From Maritimibacter sp. HL-12 (GTDB lineage Bacteria; Pseudomonadota; Alphaproteobacteria; Rhodobacterales; Rhodobacteraceae): a stretch of 64,000 nt of DNA. The stretch is taken from contig NZ_FXBQ01000001.1 in assembly GCF_900177545.1 (NCBI RefSeq), forward strand, positions 1,854,122 to 1,918,121, written 5' to 3'. Shown here in pieces: positions 48,889-58,874 of this stretch. The translations under genes and the position numbers were made by a program. The notes beneath the pieces were generated by a model that saw only the letters and a program-made list of their open reading frames with translations, was not told the DNA's origin and ran no database searches. Positions within the stretch are counted from its first letter, which is position 1. Each line of letters begins with the position of its first letter.

Positions 48889-49305
48889 TCAGGACTGGCC
48901 CAGGATGGTGTCGGCCACGGCTTTCGGGTCGGCCTGATACTTGATCATGTACTTGTCGCCCTTGCGGGTGATCACCTGCGCGGCGGAGAAGATCGTCCGC
49001 ACCTTGGCGATATCGGAGCGCGGGATGCCCATGCCGGAGGGGGTGATCAGGCGGCCCTCGGTAAGCTGCCATGTCATGCCGATCTGCTCGGAGGCGACGT
49101 AGACCCCCCGGATTCCGATCGCCAGAACCGCCCCTACGACGCCGGTCCAGGCGTGCGGGTTGCCCATCGCCATCAGCACCGCCACCGCGATCACCGAGCC
49201 GATGGCGGCGAGCATGATGTGCTCCTTGACGTAGGTGGCGCGGCTGCCGGTGAAGCTGGCAACGAGGGTTTCGCCATCGGCGAGGGCGGGGACGGAGGTG
49301 GGCAT
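48889..49305 (-). CDS. PH-like (bPH) small membrane protein
   Basis: 138 residues. Two hydrophobic segments (HIMLAAIGSVIAVAVLMAMG and TGVVGAVLAIGIRGVYVA) precede a beta-rich part (TWQLTEGRLITPSGMGIPRSD followed by IAKVRTIFSAAQVITRKGDK) that resembles bacterial PH domains. Function unknown. It is the last gene of a minus-strand group with pyrB. Confidence 0.7.
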   Translation of the reverse strand: MPTSVPALADGETLVASFTGSRATYVKEHIMLAAIGSVIAVAVLMAMGNPHAWTGVVGAVLAIGIRGVYVASEQIGMTWQLTEGRLITPSGMGIPRSDIAKVRTIFSAAQVITRKGDKYMIKYQADPKAVADTILGQS

Positions 49306-49320
49306 GAATTTCCTCTCGGG

Positions 49321-49869
49321 TCAGACGAGGGCAAGGATGATGAACGCAAGGGCAAGCAGCCCCGCAAGAGTGAGCAGGATCGCGCGGCGGGTGTCGGGCG
49401 CGGGTGCGGCGCGTGGCGCGATATGGCCCTTTGTGCTCGGCCCCGGCGTGGCGGGCGTGGCCGGGGCGAGGGTCTGCGCGGCGCGGTAGCGGCCAAAGAA
49501 GTTCACCGGCCGGGCCGGGGAGAAACGGCCGGGACGTTCGCGCAGCGCGCCCGAAAGCACGATCGCAACGGTGCCGCGCAACTTGTCGATCCGCGCCGCG
49601 TCGGCCGCCACCTCGGCCTCGTCCATGCCGTGAGCTTCGGCGATGAAGCGGCTCAGCCCGCCAGGGCCAAGATCGGCCGCCTCGAACACCTGCACATGGG
49701 CCGGATCGAGCGGCCCGGCCCCCAGCGCCGCCTCCAGCGGCCAGTCGCGTGGCGGTTGGCCCATGCGCGGCGGCTCCCACTCGGCGATCTCGTCGGATGG
49801 CACGAAGAGCGTGAACAGCCACAACTCGCGCAAGCCCGTGTCGGGGCCGAATTCGAGCGGATCGCTCAC
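49321..49869 (-). CDS. hypothetical protein with a C-terminal membrane anchor
   Basis: 182 residues. The N-terminal part is soluble and acidic ([20 protein letters not shown] onward), followed by a proline/alanine-rich linker ([12 protein letters not shown]) and one membrane helix at the end ([20 protein letters not shown]). Not recognised. It overlaps pyrB by 4 bases and is probably translated with it. Confidence 0.75.
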   Translation of the reverse strand: MSDPLEFGPDTGLRELWLFTLFVPSDEIAEWEPPRMGQPPRDWPLEAALGAGPLDPAHVQVFEAADLGPGGLSRFIAEAHGMDEAEVAADAARIDKLRGTVAIVLSGALRERPGRFSPARPVNFFGRYRAAQTLAPATPATPGPSTKGHIAPRAAPAPDTRRAILLTLAGLLALAFIILALV

Positions 49870-50822
49870 ACCATCACCCCGTCGCGCCGGGCCACGTCCC
49901 GCAGGTTGCGGGCGAGCAGGTCCATCGCTGCCATGCGCACCGCGACGCCCATTTCCACCTGTTCCTGGATCACCGAGCGGTTGATGTCGTCGGCAATCAC
50001 CCCGTCGATCTCGACACCCCGGTTCATCGGCCCCGGATGCATCACGATCGCGTCGTCCTTGGCGAACGACAGCTTCTCCGCGTCGAGCCCGAAGCGGTGG
50101 TAGTATTCCCGCTCGGAGGGGATGAAGCCGCCGTCCATGCGTTCCTTCTGAAGCCGGAGCATCATCACCACGTCGGCCCCTTCGAGGCCGGCGCGCATGT
50201 CGTCGAACACCTCGACGCCGAAATCCTCGATCTTCGACGGCATCAGCGTGGGTGGCCCGACAAGGCGCACGCGGTTTTCCATCTTTCCGAGCAGGATCAG
50301 GTTCGACCGCGCCACGCGTGAATGGGCGATATCGCCGCAGATCGCCACAGTGAGCCGGTGCAGCCGGCCTTTCTCGCGCCGGATCGTGAGCGCGTCGAGC
50401 AGGGCCTGGGTCGGGTGCTCATGCTTGCCGTCACCGGCGTTGAGCACCGCGGCGTTGACCTTCTCGGCCAGCAGGTTGACCGCGCCCGAGTTCGGGTGGC
50501 GCATCACGATGAGGTCGGGGTGCATCGCGTTGAGGGTGAGGGCGGTGTCGATCAGGGTTTCACCCTTTTTGATCGAGGAGGCCTGCATCGCCATGTTCAT
50601 CACGTCGGCACCGAGGCGCTTGCCGGCGATCTCGAAGCTCGCCTGGGTGCGGGTCGAGGCCTCGAAGAACATGTTGATCTGGGTGAGGCCTTCGAGCACC
50701 CTGGCATGCTTCATCGGCTGCCGGTTGAGATCGACGTATTTTTCCGCGAGATCGAGGATGGTGGTGATCTCCTCGGGATGAAGAGGTTCGATCCCGAGCA
50801 GGTGACGGTGGCGGAAGGTCAT
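49866..50822 (-). CDS. pyrB: aspartate carbamoyltransferase catalytic subunit
   Basis: 318 residues. Makes carbamoyl aspartate in pyrimidine synthesis. The carbamoyl-phosphate loop [10 protein letters not shown] and [17 protein letters not shown], with [12 protein letters not shown], are diagnostic. Its stop overlaps the start of the anchored protein gene. No pyrI or pyrC lies alongside in the window. Confidence 0.97.
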   Translation of the reverse strand: MTFRHRHLLGIEPLHPEEITTILDLAEKYVDLNRQPMKHARVLEGLTQINMFFEASTRTQASFEIAGKRLGADVMNMAMQASSIKKGETLIDTALTLNAMHPDLIVMRHPNSGAVNLLAEKVNAAVLNAGDGKHEHPTQALLDALTIRREKGRLHRLTVAICGDIAHSRVARSNLILLGKMENRVRLVGPPTLMPSKIEDFGVEVFDDMRAGLEGADVVMMLRLQKERMDGGFIPSEREYYHRFGLDAEKLSFAKDDAIVMHPGPMNRGVEIDGVIADDINRSVIQEQVEMGVAVRMAAMDLLARNLRDVARRDGVMV

Positions 50823-50995
50823 GCGCGTGGCTCCCTGTTTGCGCCCGGTTTAGCCTTCGCGGGGCGTCCGGGCAAGGCGGCGGGAGCGGGGTTTCACGAG
50901 GGCTTGCCCGTGCGAGGTTCTTCGGCCGGGCCGAAAGCATGCCGGCTGGGTCGCCACGGCTTGCCGCCCACCCGGCACGGCCCTAGCTTGGGGCC

Positions 50996-51793
50996 ATGGA
51001 ATCGGCACTGGACTGGCATCAGGCAAGGGCGCTGCTCGAATGGTATGTCGAGCTTGGCGCGGTGGACGCGGTGGGCGATGTCCCCGTGAACCGGTGTGCT
51101 CTGCCCGAAGCCGCACCAAAGCCCGCGCGGCGCGCGACCGAGGCGGCCCCGGTGCCGTCGTCCGCGCCGGTCGAGATGCCGCGGGTGGATCAGGCCGCCG
51201 AGGCCCGGAGACTGGCCGCAGCCGCAAGCGATCTTGGTGCCCTCGCGGAGGCGATGCGCGGCTTCGACGGGCTGGACCTGAAGAAAGGCGCGCGCAATTT
51301 CGTCTTTGCCGACGGCAATCCGCGCGCGCGGGTGATGATCGTGGGCGAGGCACCGGGGGCCGACGAGGACCGGATCGGCCGCCCCTTCGTCGGCCGTGCC
51401 GGGCAGTTGCTCGACCGGATGCTTGCCGCCATCGGTCTGGCGCGCGAGGCCCCGGACACGGCGCGCGCAGTCTATATCACCAATGTCCTGCCATGGCGTC
51501 CGCCCGGCAACCGCACCCCCACGGCGGAGGAAATGGCAATGATGGTGCCCTTCCTCGAACGCCACATCGCGCTCGCCGACCCCGAGGTGCTCGTGCTGAT
51601 GGGCAATACGCCTTGCGCCGCGCTGCTTGGGCGCACCGGCATCCTGAGGCTGCGCGGGAAATGGATGCAGGCGCTCGAAAAACCGGTCATGCCGATGACC
51701 CACCCCGCCTACCTGTTACGCAACCCCGCCGCCAAGCGCGAGGCATGGGCTGATCTGCTCGAGATCGCGGCGAAGCTGGAGGAGAACGCATGA
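50996..51793 (+). CDS. family-4-like uracil-DNA glycosylase without Fe-S cysteines
   Basis: 265 residues. The fold is shown by VGEAPGADEDRIGRPFVGRA, ITNVLPWRPPGNRTP and the MTHPAYLLRNP motif with its catalytic-loop His. Family-4 enzymes carry four cysteines for an iron-sulfur cluster; here the usual K-C-R-P-P reads PWRPP and the other sites are non-cysteine, so no cluster is expected, as reported for some rhizobial glycosylases. A variable N-terminal region of about 85 residues precedes it. Coupled by ATGA to a phosphoesterase. Confidence 0.85.
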   Translation: MESALDWHQARALLEWYVELGAVDAVGDVPVNRCALPEAAPKPARRATEAAPVPSSAPVEMPRVDQAAEARRLAAAASDLGALAEAMRGFDGLDLKKGARNFVFADGNPRARVMIVGEAPGADEDRIGRPFVGRAGQLLDRMLAAIGLAREAPDTARAVYITNVLPWRPPGNRTPTAEEMAMMVPFLERHIALADPEVLVLMGNTPCAALLGRTGILRLRGKWMQALEKPVMPMTHPAYLLRNPAAKREAWADLLEIAAKLEENA

Positions 51794-52398
51794 GGGTGCT
51801 TGCCTTCTCCGATCTGCACATGGCGCGGGCGCGGGCCGCCGATCTGTTGGCGGCATCGCGCGAGGCCGATCTCGTCATCGGGGCGGGGGATTTCGGCAAT
51901 ATGCGGCAAGGCGTGGCCGAGGCGATGGCAATGCTCGACGGGATCGCGGCACCGCTGGTGATGGTGCCCGGCAACAACGAGAGCGAGGCCGAGTTGCGCG
52001 CCGCCGCCCCCGAAGGCGCGCATGTTCTGCACGGCACCGGCGTCGAAATCGGCGGGCTGCAGATCTTCGGCCTTGGCGGTGGCGTGCCGGTGACGCCGTT
52101 CGGGTCCTGGAGCTGGGACTTCACCGAGGACGAGGCCGCCGCATTGCTCGCTGGCGCGGACGGTGCCGATATTCTCATCAGCCATTCGCCGCCCAAGGGG
52201 ATCGCCGACCGCACCTCGACCGGGCATTCGGTCGGGTCCACCGCCGTGCGCGACGCGATCGACCGGGTTCAACCACGGCTCCTCGTTTGTGGCCATATCC
52301 ACGATTGCTGGGGCGAAGACGTGCAGCGCGGCACCACCCGCATCGTCAACCTCGGCCCCACCGTCAACTGGTTCGATCTCGAAGGAACAGCGCCATGA
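51790..52398 (+). CDS. metallophosphoesterase
   Basis: 202 residues. Calcineurin-like motifs in order: FSDLHMAR, IGAGDFGN, VPGNNES, SHSPPKG and GHIHDCWG, giving the two-metal centre. Substrate unknown. It lies between the uracil glycosylase and moaB genes, overlapping each by 4 bases. Confidence 0.88.
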   Translation: MRVLAFSDLHMARARAADLLAASREADLVIGAGDFGNMRQGVAEAMAMLDGIAAPLVMVPGNNESEAELRAAAPEGAHVLHGTGVEIGGLQIFGLGGGVPVTPFGSWSWDFTEDEAAALLAGADGADILISHSPPKGIADRTSTGHSVGSTAVRDAIDRVQPRLLVCGHIHDCWGEDVQRGTTRIVNLGPTVNWFDLEGTAP

Positions 52399-52943
52399 GC
52401 AAGATCACCGACGCCGAAAGCCGCGAATTCATTCCCGTACGCATCGCAGTGCTGACCGTGTCCGACACCCGCGCGCTTGCGGATGACCGCTCGGGCGATA
52501 CCCTGGTGGCGCGGCTCAAGGCAGCAGGGCACATCCTTGCCGACCGCGACATCGTGAAGGACGATCGCGGCGCGATCGCCGACAAGCTCAGGGCCTGGAG
52601 CCTCGACCCCGAGATCGACGTGGTGATCTCGACCGGCGGCACCGGGCTTACCGGGCGCGACGTGAGCGTGGAGGCGCACCGGGATGTCTACGAGAAGGAG
52701 ATCGACGCCTTCGCCACGCTGTTCACGATGATCTCCTTCCAGAAGATCGGCACCAGCGCGGTGCAGAGCCGGGCGACCGGCGGGGTGGCCAATGGCACCT
52801 ACCTGTTCGCCTTGCCCGGCTCCACCGGCGCCTGCAAGGACGCGTGGGACGAGATCCTGGCCCCGCAGCTCGACTATCGCCACCCGCCGTGCAACTTCGT
52901 GGAGATTTTTCCGCGTCTTGACGAACACAAGCGACGGAAATGA
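52395..52943 (+). CDS. moaB: molybdenum cofactor biosynthesis protein MoaB
   Basis: 182 residues. The MPT-binding STGGTGLTGRDVSVEAHRDV and VLTVSDTRALADDRSGD, followed by ANGTYLFALPGSTGACKDAW, identify the MoaB/MogA fold. It adenylates molybdopterin or helps do so. Third gene of the glycosylase-phosphoesterase-moaB operon. Confidence 0.92.
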   Translation: MSKITDAESREFIPVRIAVLTVSDTRALADDRSGDTLVARLKAAGHILADRDIVKDDRGAIADKLRAWSLDPEIDVVISTGGTGLTGRDVSVEAHRDVYEKEIDAFATLFTMISFQKIGTSAVQSRATGGVANGTYLFALPGSTGACKDAWDEILAPQLDYRHPPCNFVEIFPRLDEHKRRK

Positions 52944-53049
52944 TCGCGCTGCCCGTATGATCACGTAACGGTTATGTCAAACCCGTCGCATTGCGCACGG
53001 TGATGCCCCTCGGCATGGTTCGAGGCGATCAAAACGGAGTAACGCACCC

Positions 53050-54558
53050 ATGCGATTTCTGCGCCGCAGCCTGACCGGGCTTCTGCTTCTGGCCGTAACC
53101 CTCGCGCTGCTCGCGCTGGCCGCTCAGACCGTGCGCACCGCGGTTGAAACCCGGATGGCACGCGAGAACATGAGCCGCCCGGCGCGTGAACGGGTCTTCG
53201 CGGTCAACCTGATCGCGGTGACGCCGGAGGCAGTGGCCCCGGTTCTCGAAGCCTTCGGCGAGGTGCGTGCGCGCCGGTCGCTCGAAGTGCGGGCGCAGGC
53301 GGGCGGCTCCGTGGTCGAACTCGGGACAGGTTTCGAGGAGGGTGGCCGCGTCGAGGCGGGCCAGCTTCTGCTCCGTGTCGATCCCACCGACCGCCAGGAC
53401 GCCCTGGCGCTCGCGCGCACCGATCTGGCCGAAGCCGAGGCGGAAACCCGCGATGCGGCCGCCGCGCTCGATATCGCCGGTGACGATCTGGCCAGTGCCC
53501 GCCGCCAGGCAGACCTGCGCGCGCAGGCGCTTGCGCGTCAGCGCGACCTCGCCACCCGGGGCGTGGCGACCGAGGCCCAGGTGGAAACCGCCGCGCTCGC
53601 CGCCGCGACCGCCGAGCAGGCGGTTCTGTCGCGGCGCTCGGCGCTGGCCAATGCCGAGGCGCGCGTGGCGCAGGCCGACAACCGGCTCGCCCGCAGCCAA
53701 ATCGCGCTTGAAGAGGCCGAGCGACGACTGGCGGAAACCGAGATCACCGCCGAGTTTTCCGGCCGGCTCTCGGGTGTCAGCGCCGTCGAGGGGCGGATCG
53801 TGACCGCCAACGAGAAGGTCGCCACGCTGGTGGACCCGACCGCTCTGGAAGTGTCGTTTCGCCTGTCCACCGCGCAATATGCCCGCCTCGTTGACGAGAG
53901 CGGGCAGTTGCTCGATGCCGAGGTAACGGCGCGGCTTGCGGTCTCGGGTGTCGATCTCCTTGCCAGGGGGCGGGTTGACCGTGAGAGTGCCGAGGTGGGC
54001 GAGGGCCAGACCGGACGCCTCATCTTCGCCCGTCTCGAAAGTGCCCCGGGCTTCCGGCCGGGCGATTTCATCACCGTCGAGATCGAGGAACCTGTGCTGG
54101 CGAACGTCGCCCGGCTGCCCGCCACCGCCGTCGGCGCGGCGGGAACGGTGCTGGTGCTGGGCGAGAACGACCGGCTGGAGGAAGTGCCGGTCGAGGTAAT
54201 CCGGCGCCAGGGCGATAGCGTTCTGGTGCGCGCCGAAGCGGTGGAGGGGCGCGAGGTGGTGATCGAGCGCACCCCGATGCTTGGCGCGGGCATCCTCGTG
54301 CGGCCCCTCCGCGAAGGCGGCGAAGCGCCCGAGGCAGGTGCCGGTGGCGGGCAGGGTGCCGGTGCCGGGCAGGGCGGTGGCGGCGGCGGTGGCGAGATGA
54401 TCGCGCTCGACGACGAGCGCCGCGCCCGGCTCATTGCCTTCGTGCGGACCAACCAGATGATGCCCGTCGATGCAAAGGAACGCATTCTCAACCAGTTGAA
54501 CGCCCCCGAAGTGCCGGTGAGCGTGGTCGAGCGGCTCGAAGGCCGGATGGGAGGCTGA
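53050..54558 (+). CDS. RND efflux periplasmic adaptor (membrane fusion protein)
   Basis: 502 residues. An N-terminal membrane anchor (LLLLAVTLALLALAA) is followed by the lipoyl halves (VRAQAGGSVVELGTGFEEGG and ITAEFSGRLSGVSAVEGRI), a long alpha-hairpin (about 115-220) and beta-barrel. An unusual C-terminal part has a Gly/Ala linker (about residues 425-455) and a helical end (DAKERILNQLNAPEVPVSVV). It links the pump to an outer-membrane channel, which is not encoded here. Confidence 0.9.
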   Translation: MRFLRRSLTGLLLLAVTLALLALAAQTVRTAVETRMARENMSRPARERVFAVNLIAVTPEAVAPVLEAFGEVRARRSLEVRAQAGGSVVELGTGFEEGGRVEAGQLLLRVDPTDRQDALALARTDLAEAEAETRDAAAALDIAGDDLASARRQADLRAQALARQRDLATRGVATEAQVETAALAAATAEQAVLSRRSALANAEARVAQADNRLARSQIALEEAERRLAETEITAEFSGRLSGVSAVEGRIVTANEKVATLVDPTALEVSFRLSTAQYARLVDESGQLLDAEVTARLAVSGVDLLARGRVDRESAEVGEGQTGRLIFARLESAPGFRPGDFITVEIEEPVLANVARLPATAVGAAGTVLVLGENDRLEEVPVEVIRRQGDSVLVRAEAVEGREVVIERTPMLGAGILVRPLREGGEAPEAGAGGGQGAGAGQGGGGGGGEMIALDDERRARLIAFVRTNQMMPVDAKERILNQLNAPEVPVSVVERLEGRMGG

Positions 54559-54559
54559 T

Positions 54560-57500
54560 ATGGCGCGGCGACCGACAGACATTGCCCGGGGTCTTCTGAG
54601 CTACTTCACCCGTCACGGCACGGCGGCCAACCTGTTGCTCGTGGTGTTGCTGGCGTCCGGCCTCACCATCCTGCCGCAGATGCGGGCGCAGTTTTTCCCC
54701 GACGTGGTGATCGACGACGTCACCGTCAGCGTCGGCTGGAGTGGTGCCGGTGCCGAGGATGTCGATACCGGGATCGTCCAGCCGCTGGAGCCGGTGCTGC
54801 TTGCTGTCGAAGGGGTCGCCGCCAGTTCTTCGCGGGCTTCGGAGGGCCGCGCGCGGATCCAGCTCGAATTCGAACCCGGATGGGACATGGCCCGCGCCGC
54901 CGCCGATATCGAGGAAGCCGTGGCCACCGTCGGCAATCTGCCCGCCGAGGCCGACACCCCGGAAGTGCGCCGGGGCAGTTGGCGCGATCCGGTCACCGAT
55001 GTCGTGATCACCGGGCCGGTCGGGCTCGACCAGCTCGCAAGGTTTGCCGACGAGATGGTGGCGCGCCTGTTCGTGGAAGGCGTGACCCGCACCTCGATCC
55101 GCGGCGTGGCCGCGCCGAGCACCATCGTTGAAGTCACCTCCGCCGCGCTGGTGCGCCACGATGTGTCCATGGCGCAGATTGCCGAGGCGATCGGGGCCGA
55201 AACCTCCGCCGATCCGGCCGGAAACATGGCCTCCGGCGCGGCCCGGGTGCGCACCGGCGTTGCCAAGCGCAGCCCCGCCGAGATCGCCGAAATCGTGCTG
55301 CGCTCCAACCCCGATGGCTCCAAGCTGACGGTGGGCGACGTGGCGCGCATCAGCGCCGAGGGGATCGACCGGGAAACCGCCTATTTCGTGGGCGAGACAC
55401 CGGCGATCACCATCAACGTCACCCGCTCGGCGCAGGGCGATGCGATCGCGATCCAGGGCGTCGTCGAGGACGTGGCCGCGGAGATGAAGCTCACGCTGCC
55501 CGAGGGCGTCGAGATCGACCTGATCCGCACCCGCGCGGAGATCATTACAGCACGGCTCCAGATCCTGCTGGAAAACGGGCTCATGGGCCTCGGGCTGGTG
55601 GTGCTCTTGCTGTTTCTGTTCCTGAACGCCCGCACCGCCTTCTGGGTCGCGCTCGGGATCCCGGTGGCGATGCTCACCGCGGTGGCGATCATGTACATGC
55701 TTGGGCTCAGCTTCAACATGATCTCGATCTTCGCGCTGATCATCACGCTGGGGATCGTGGTGGACGACGCCATCGTGGTGGGAGAACACGCCGATTTCCG
55801 CTCCCGTCATCGCGGTGAAGACCCGGTTACCGCTGCCGAAAGTGCCGCGCGCCGGATGTTTCCGCCGGTGTTTTCCGCCACGCTGACCACGATCATCGCC
55901 TTTGTCGGGCTCACCGCGATTGGCGGGCGGTTCGGGGATCTGATCGAGGATATCCCGATCACCGTGATCGCGGTTCTCGCCGCCTCGCTGGTGGAATGCT
56001 TCCTGATCCTGCCCAACCACATGGCGCATGCGCTGAAGCATTCGAAGGAGCACCACTGGTATGACTGGCCGTCACGGCAGGTCAACAAGGGCTTCCGCTT
56101 CATCCGCGAACGGTTGTTCCGCCCGTTGATGCGCTTCGTGATCGCCGCCCGCTACCCGGTGCTTGCGGGTGCGGTTCTGGTGCTGGCCACCCAGGCGGCG
56201 CTGTTCATCGAGGGCAAGGTGCAGTTTCGTTTCTTCAACGCGCCCGAACGCTCGGATGTGACGGCGAATTTCGCCATGGCCCCCGGGGCCACTCGTGAAG
56301 ACACGGTGGAAATGCTGACGATGCTCCAGCAATCGGTGCGGGACTACGGTGCGGAAATCGAGGCCGACACCGGGGTGAACCCGATCCTCTATGTTCTGGG
56401 CCAAGTTGGCGGCAACGCCGGACGCGGACTCGCGGCCGCCGAAGACAAGGACGCCGACCAGCTCGGATCGGTTTCGATCGAGTTGATCGACGCCGACCAG
56501 CGCCCGTTTTCCTCCTTTGCCTTCGTCAGCGACGTGCAGGAACGCGCCCCGCGTCACCCCATGCTGGAGGAACTGAGCTTCCGGGGCGGCCGTTTCGGCC
56601 CCGGTGGCGACGCGCTCGACGTCGAACTGACCGGCGCGGAGGCCGTGGTGCTGAAGGCCGCCGCCGAGGCGCTGAAAACCGCGGTGGCGCAATTCGGGGA
56701 AGTGTCCGCGGTGGAAGACAGCCTCGCCTACGACAAGGATGAACTGGTGCTGGAACTGACCGCACAGGGCAAGGCACTCGGCTTCACCATCGACGAGCTT
56801 GGCCGCGAACTCAGACGCCGGCTCGGCGGGATCGAGGCGGCGAGTTTCCCGGTCGGAATGCGCTCGGGCACGATCCGGGTGGAACTGCCGTCGGAAGAAC
56901 TGACGGCCGATTTTCTTGAACGCACGATGCTGCGCGGCACCGGTGGGGCCTATGTGCCGCTTGGCGATATCGTCACCGTCGCCAGCCGGTCCGGCTTCTC
57001 GACCGTCAACCGCGAGAACGGACTGCGCGTGGTGTCGGTCACCGGCGACATCGACGAGACCGACCCGGCCCGCGCGGAAGAAATCACCCGCGCCATCGAG
57101 CAGGATATCCTGCCCGCGATCGCGGAAGAACATGGCATCACCTACAAGGTGTCAGGCCTGAAGGAGCAGGAAAACAGCTTCCTCGAAGATGCCCGCCTCG
57201 GGCTTTTGCTCACGCTGGTCGGGATTTACCTGACGCTAGCCTGGATCTTCGCAAGCTGGGCCCGGCCATTGGTGGTGATGGGGATCATTCCGTTCGGCCT
57301 GATCGGTGCGCTCTGGGGGCACTACATCTGGGGCGTCCCGATGAACCTGTTCTCCATCGTCGGGCTGATCGGCATGGTCGGGATCATCATCAATGACTCC
57401 ATCGTCCTGGTAAGCACGATCGACGAATACGGACGCGACCGTGGCCTTGTCCCCGCCATTGTCGACGCCGTGGCCGACCGTCTGCGCCCGGTGTTTCTCA

Positions 57501-57955
57501 CCACCGCAACCACCGTGCTCGGCCTGTCTCCGCTGCTCTACGAAACCTCGAGCCAGGCGCAGTTTCTCAAACCCACGGTGATCACGCTGGTCTATGGCCT
57601 CGGTTTCGGCTTCGTCCTCGTGCTGCTGGTGGTGCCCGCGCTGGTGGCGGTGCAGGAAGACATCGGCAAGCAGATGCGGGCGCTGCGGCGGATGATGGGG
57701 CTCAAGCACCGCCGGGCACGCGGCGCGGCGCTGGCCACAAGCAGCGTGGCGCTGGCGCTCGGGGCGCTGTTTGCCGCAACGCTTGGCTGGGTCATGGTCA
57801 CCGGCGCATTGCCGTTCGGGATGCTGGCCGGGCTGGATGATCCGACGATGGCGGCCGCCGGGCTGTTCCTTGCCGGCACTGTTGCGCTTGTTGCCGGGGC
57901 GTGGCTGGTTGCGGCCCTTGCCCATTGGGCGCATCTGCGCCGGGGCCGGGCCTAG
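54560..57955 (+). CDS. RND family efflux permease
   Basis: 1131 residues, twelve membrane helices with two large periplasmic loops. HAE-type motifs are GIVVDDAIVVGEHADFRSRH and the second half GIIINDSIVLVSTIDEYG, with the porter-domain SVGWSGAGAEDVDTGIVQPL at the start. It exports drugs or other small molecules by proton exchange. It begins one base after the adaptor gene stop, forming a two-gene operon; its last 4 bases overlap the opposite-strand neighbour. Confidence 0.94.
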   Translation: MARRPTDIARGLLSYFTRHGTAANLLLVVLLASGLTILPQMRAQFFPDVVIDDVTVSVGWSGAGAEDVDTGIVQPLEPVLLAVEGVAASSSRASEGRARIQLEFEPGWDMARAAADIEEAVATVGNLPAEADTPEVRRGSWRDPVTDVVITGPVGLDQLARFADEMVARLFVEGVTRTSIRGVAAPSTIVEVTSAALVRHDVSMAQIAEAIGAETSADPAGNMASGAARVRTGVAKRSPAEIAEIVLRSNPDGSKLTVGDVARISAEGIDRETAYFVGETPAITINVTRSAQGDAIAIQGVVEDVAAEMKLTLPEGVEIDLIRTRAEIITARLQILLENGLMGLGLVVLLLFLFLNARTAFWVALGIPVAMLTAVAIMYMLGLSFNMISIFALIITLGIVVDDAIVVGEHADFRSRHRGEDPVTAAESAARRMFPPVFSATLTTIIAFVGLTAIGGRFGDLIEDIPITVIAVLAASLVECFLILPNHMAHALKHSKEHHWYDWPSRQVNKGFRFIRERLFRPLMRFVIAARYPVLAGAVLVLATQAALFIEGKVQFRFFNAPERSDVTANFAMAPGATREDTVEMLTMLQQSVRDYGAEIEADTGVNPILYVLGQVGGNAGRGLAAAEDKDADQLGSVSIELIDADQRPFSSFAFVSDVQERAPRHPMLEELSFRGGRFGPGGDALDVELTGAEAVVLKAAAEALKTAVAQFGEVSAVEDSLAYDKDELVLELTAQGKALGFTIDELGRELRRRLGGIEAASFPVGMRSGTIRVELPSEELTADFLERTMLRGTGGAYVPLGDIVTVASRSGFSTVNRENGLRVVSVTGDIDETDPARAEEITRAIEQDILPAIAEEHGITYKVSGLKEQENSFLEDARLGLLLTLVGIYLTLAWIFASWARPLVVMGIIPFGLIGALWGHYIWGVPMNLFSIVGLIGMVGIIINDSIVLVSTIDEYGRDRGLVPAIVDAVADRLRPVFLTTATTVLGLSPLLYETSSQAQFLKPTVITLVYGLGFGFVLVLLVVPALVAVQEDIGKQMRALRRMMGLKHRRARGAALATSSVALALGALFAATLGWVMVTGALPFGMLAGLDDPTMAAAGLFLAGTVALVAGAWLVAALAHWAHLRRGRA

Positions 57956-58764
57956 GGCTGGGCCGCGCAGCCCCGGATATCCACCGCGCGCTCCCCGGCC
58001 AGAACGGTGAAGCGCAAGGTTGCCGGGTCGAGTGCGAAGGGCTTGGCGTTGGCGGGCACAAGGTCGGCGACGGCGATCAACGCGTCGCCGTCGCGGGTAC
58101 TGGTGACCGACGAAACCCAGATCGACGGGTCGGCCGCCTCGATCACCGCGATTTCGTCGCTGCCGATCGCGGGCATCAGCAACCGCGCCGTGACGGTCAG
58201 GCCGTCTTCGATTTCCACGAGATCGCAATGCGCCGCAACCAGCCCCGCCGTGGCGGCGGATTCGGGTTGCCTGTCGAGCGAAAGCTGAATGCGCGGATCG
58301 TGTCTGCCGCCGGTGCTTGGCAGCGCCGCGGTTACATCGGCCTCGATCGGCACACAGATGTTCTCGCAGATCCCCATCGTCAGATCACCGACAAGCGCGA
58401 TATCGGCCTTCGAATCGACCGGGACGATCTCGAGCGGCAGGATCAGTTCGTCGTGATAGCCGAGCGTCATCATCCCGCTGGAGAGGAACGCTTCGGGCAC
58501 CGGCCAATGCGGCGTGACCGATGCCACGTTCTCCGACCCCGACCAATCAAGCCGCGGCGGCAACCCGGCTTCGCCCGGTGCCCGCCAATAGGTTTTCCAG
58601 CTCTCACCGAGCGTTACGCGCAGCGCGGCAATATGGGTGCCGGCCTCGGTGCGCCATCCCGGCAGGATCTCGACATCGGCTTGCGACGGTGGATGCTCGC
58701 CTGCGGCGAGGAGCGGTGCGGCCGCGAGCGAAACGGCAAGGACAAGGGGGGTAAATCGGTTCAT
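57952..58764 (-). CDS. DsbD N-terminal-domain (thiol:disulfide interchange) protein
   Basis: 270 residues with a Sec signal peptide (about 20 residues). The DsbD alpha-type fold is suggested by GESWKTYWRAPGEAGLPPRL and GICENICVPIEADVTAAL, which holds a C-x-x-x-C pair suited to disulfide exchange. There is no membrane transport domain, so it would need a partner to receive electrons. It is periplasmic and convergent with the RND permease. Confidence 0.88.
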   Translation of the reverse strand: MNRFTPLVLAVSLAAAPLLAAGEHPPSQADVEILPGWRTEAGTHIAALRVTLGESWKTYWRAPGEAGLPPRLDWSGSENVASVTPHWPVPEAFLSSGMMTLGYHDELILPLEIVPVDSKADIALVGDLTMGICENICVPIEADVTAALPSTGGRHDPRIQLSLDRQPESAATAGLVAAHCDLVEIEDGLTVTARLLMPAIGSDEIAVIEAADPSIWVSSVTSTRDGDALIAVADLVPANAKPFALDPATLRFTVLAGERAVDIRGCAAQP

Positions 58765-58874
58765 GACGACTGGATATAGTCCGCCATCGGGCGAGCGAAA
58801 GTCACATTCGCGAGACATTGATCACTTTGCCGCACCTCTTGCAAACCCCGCGCCGAAGCCCCCATGTTGATGCC

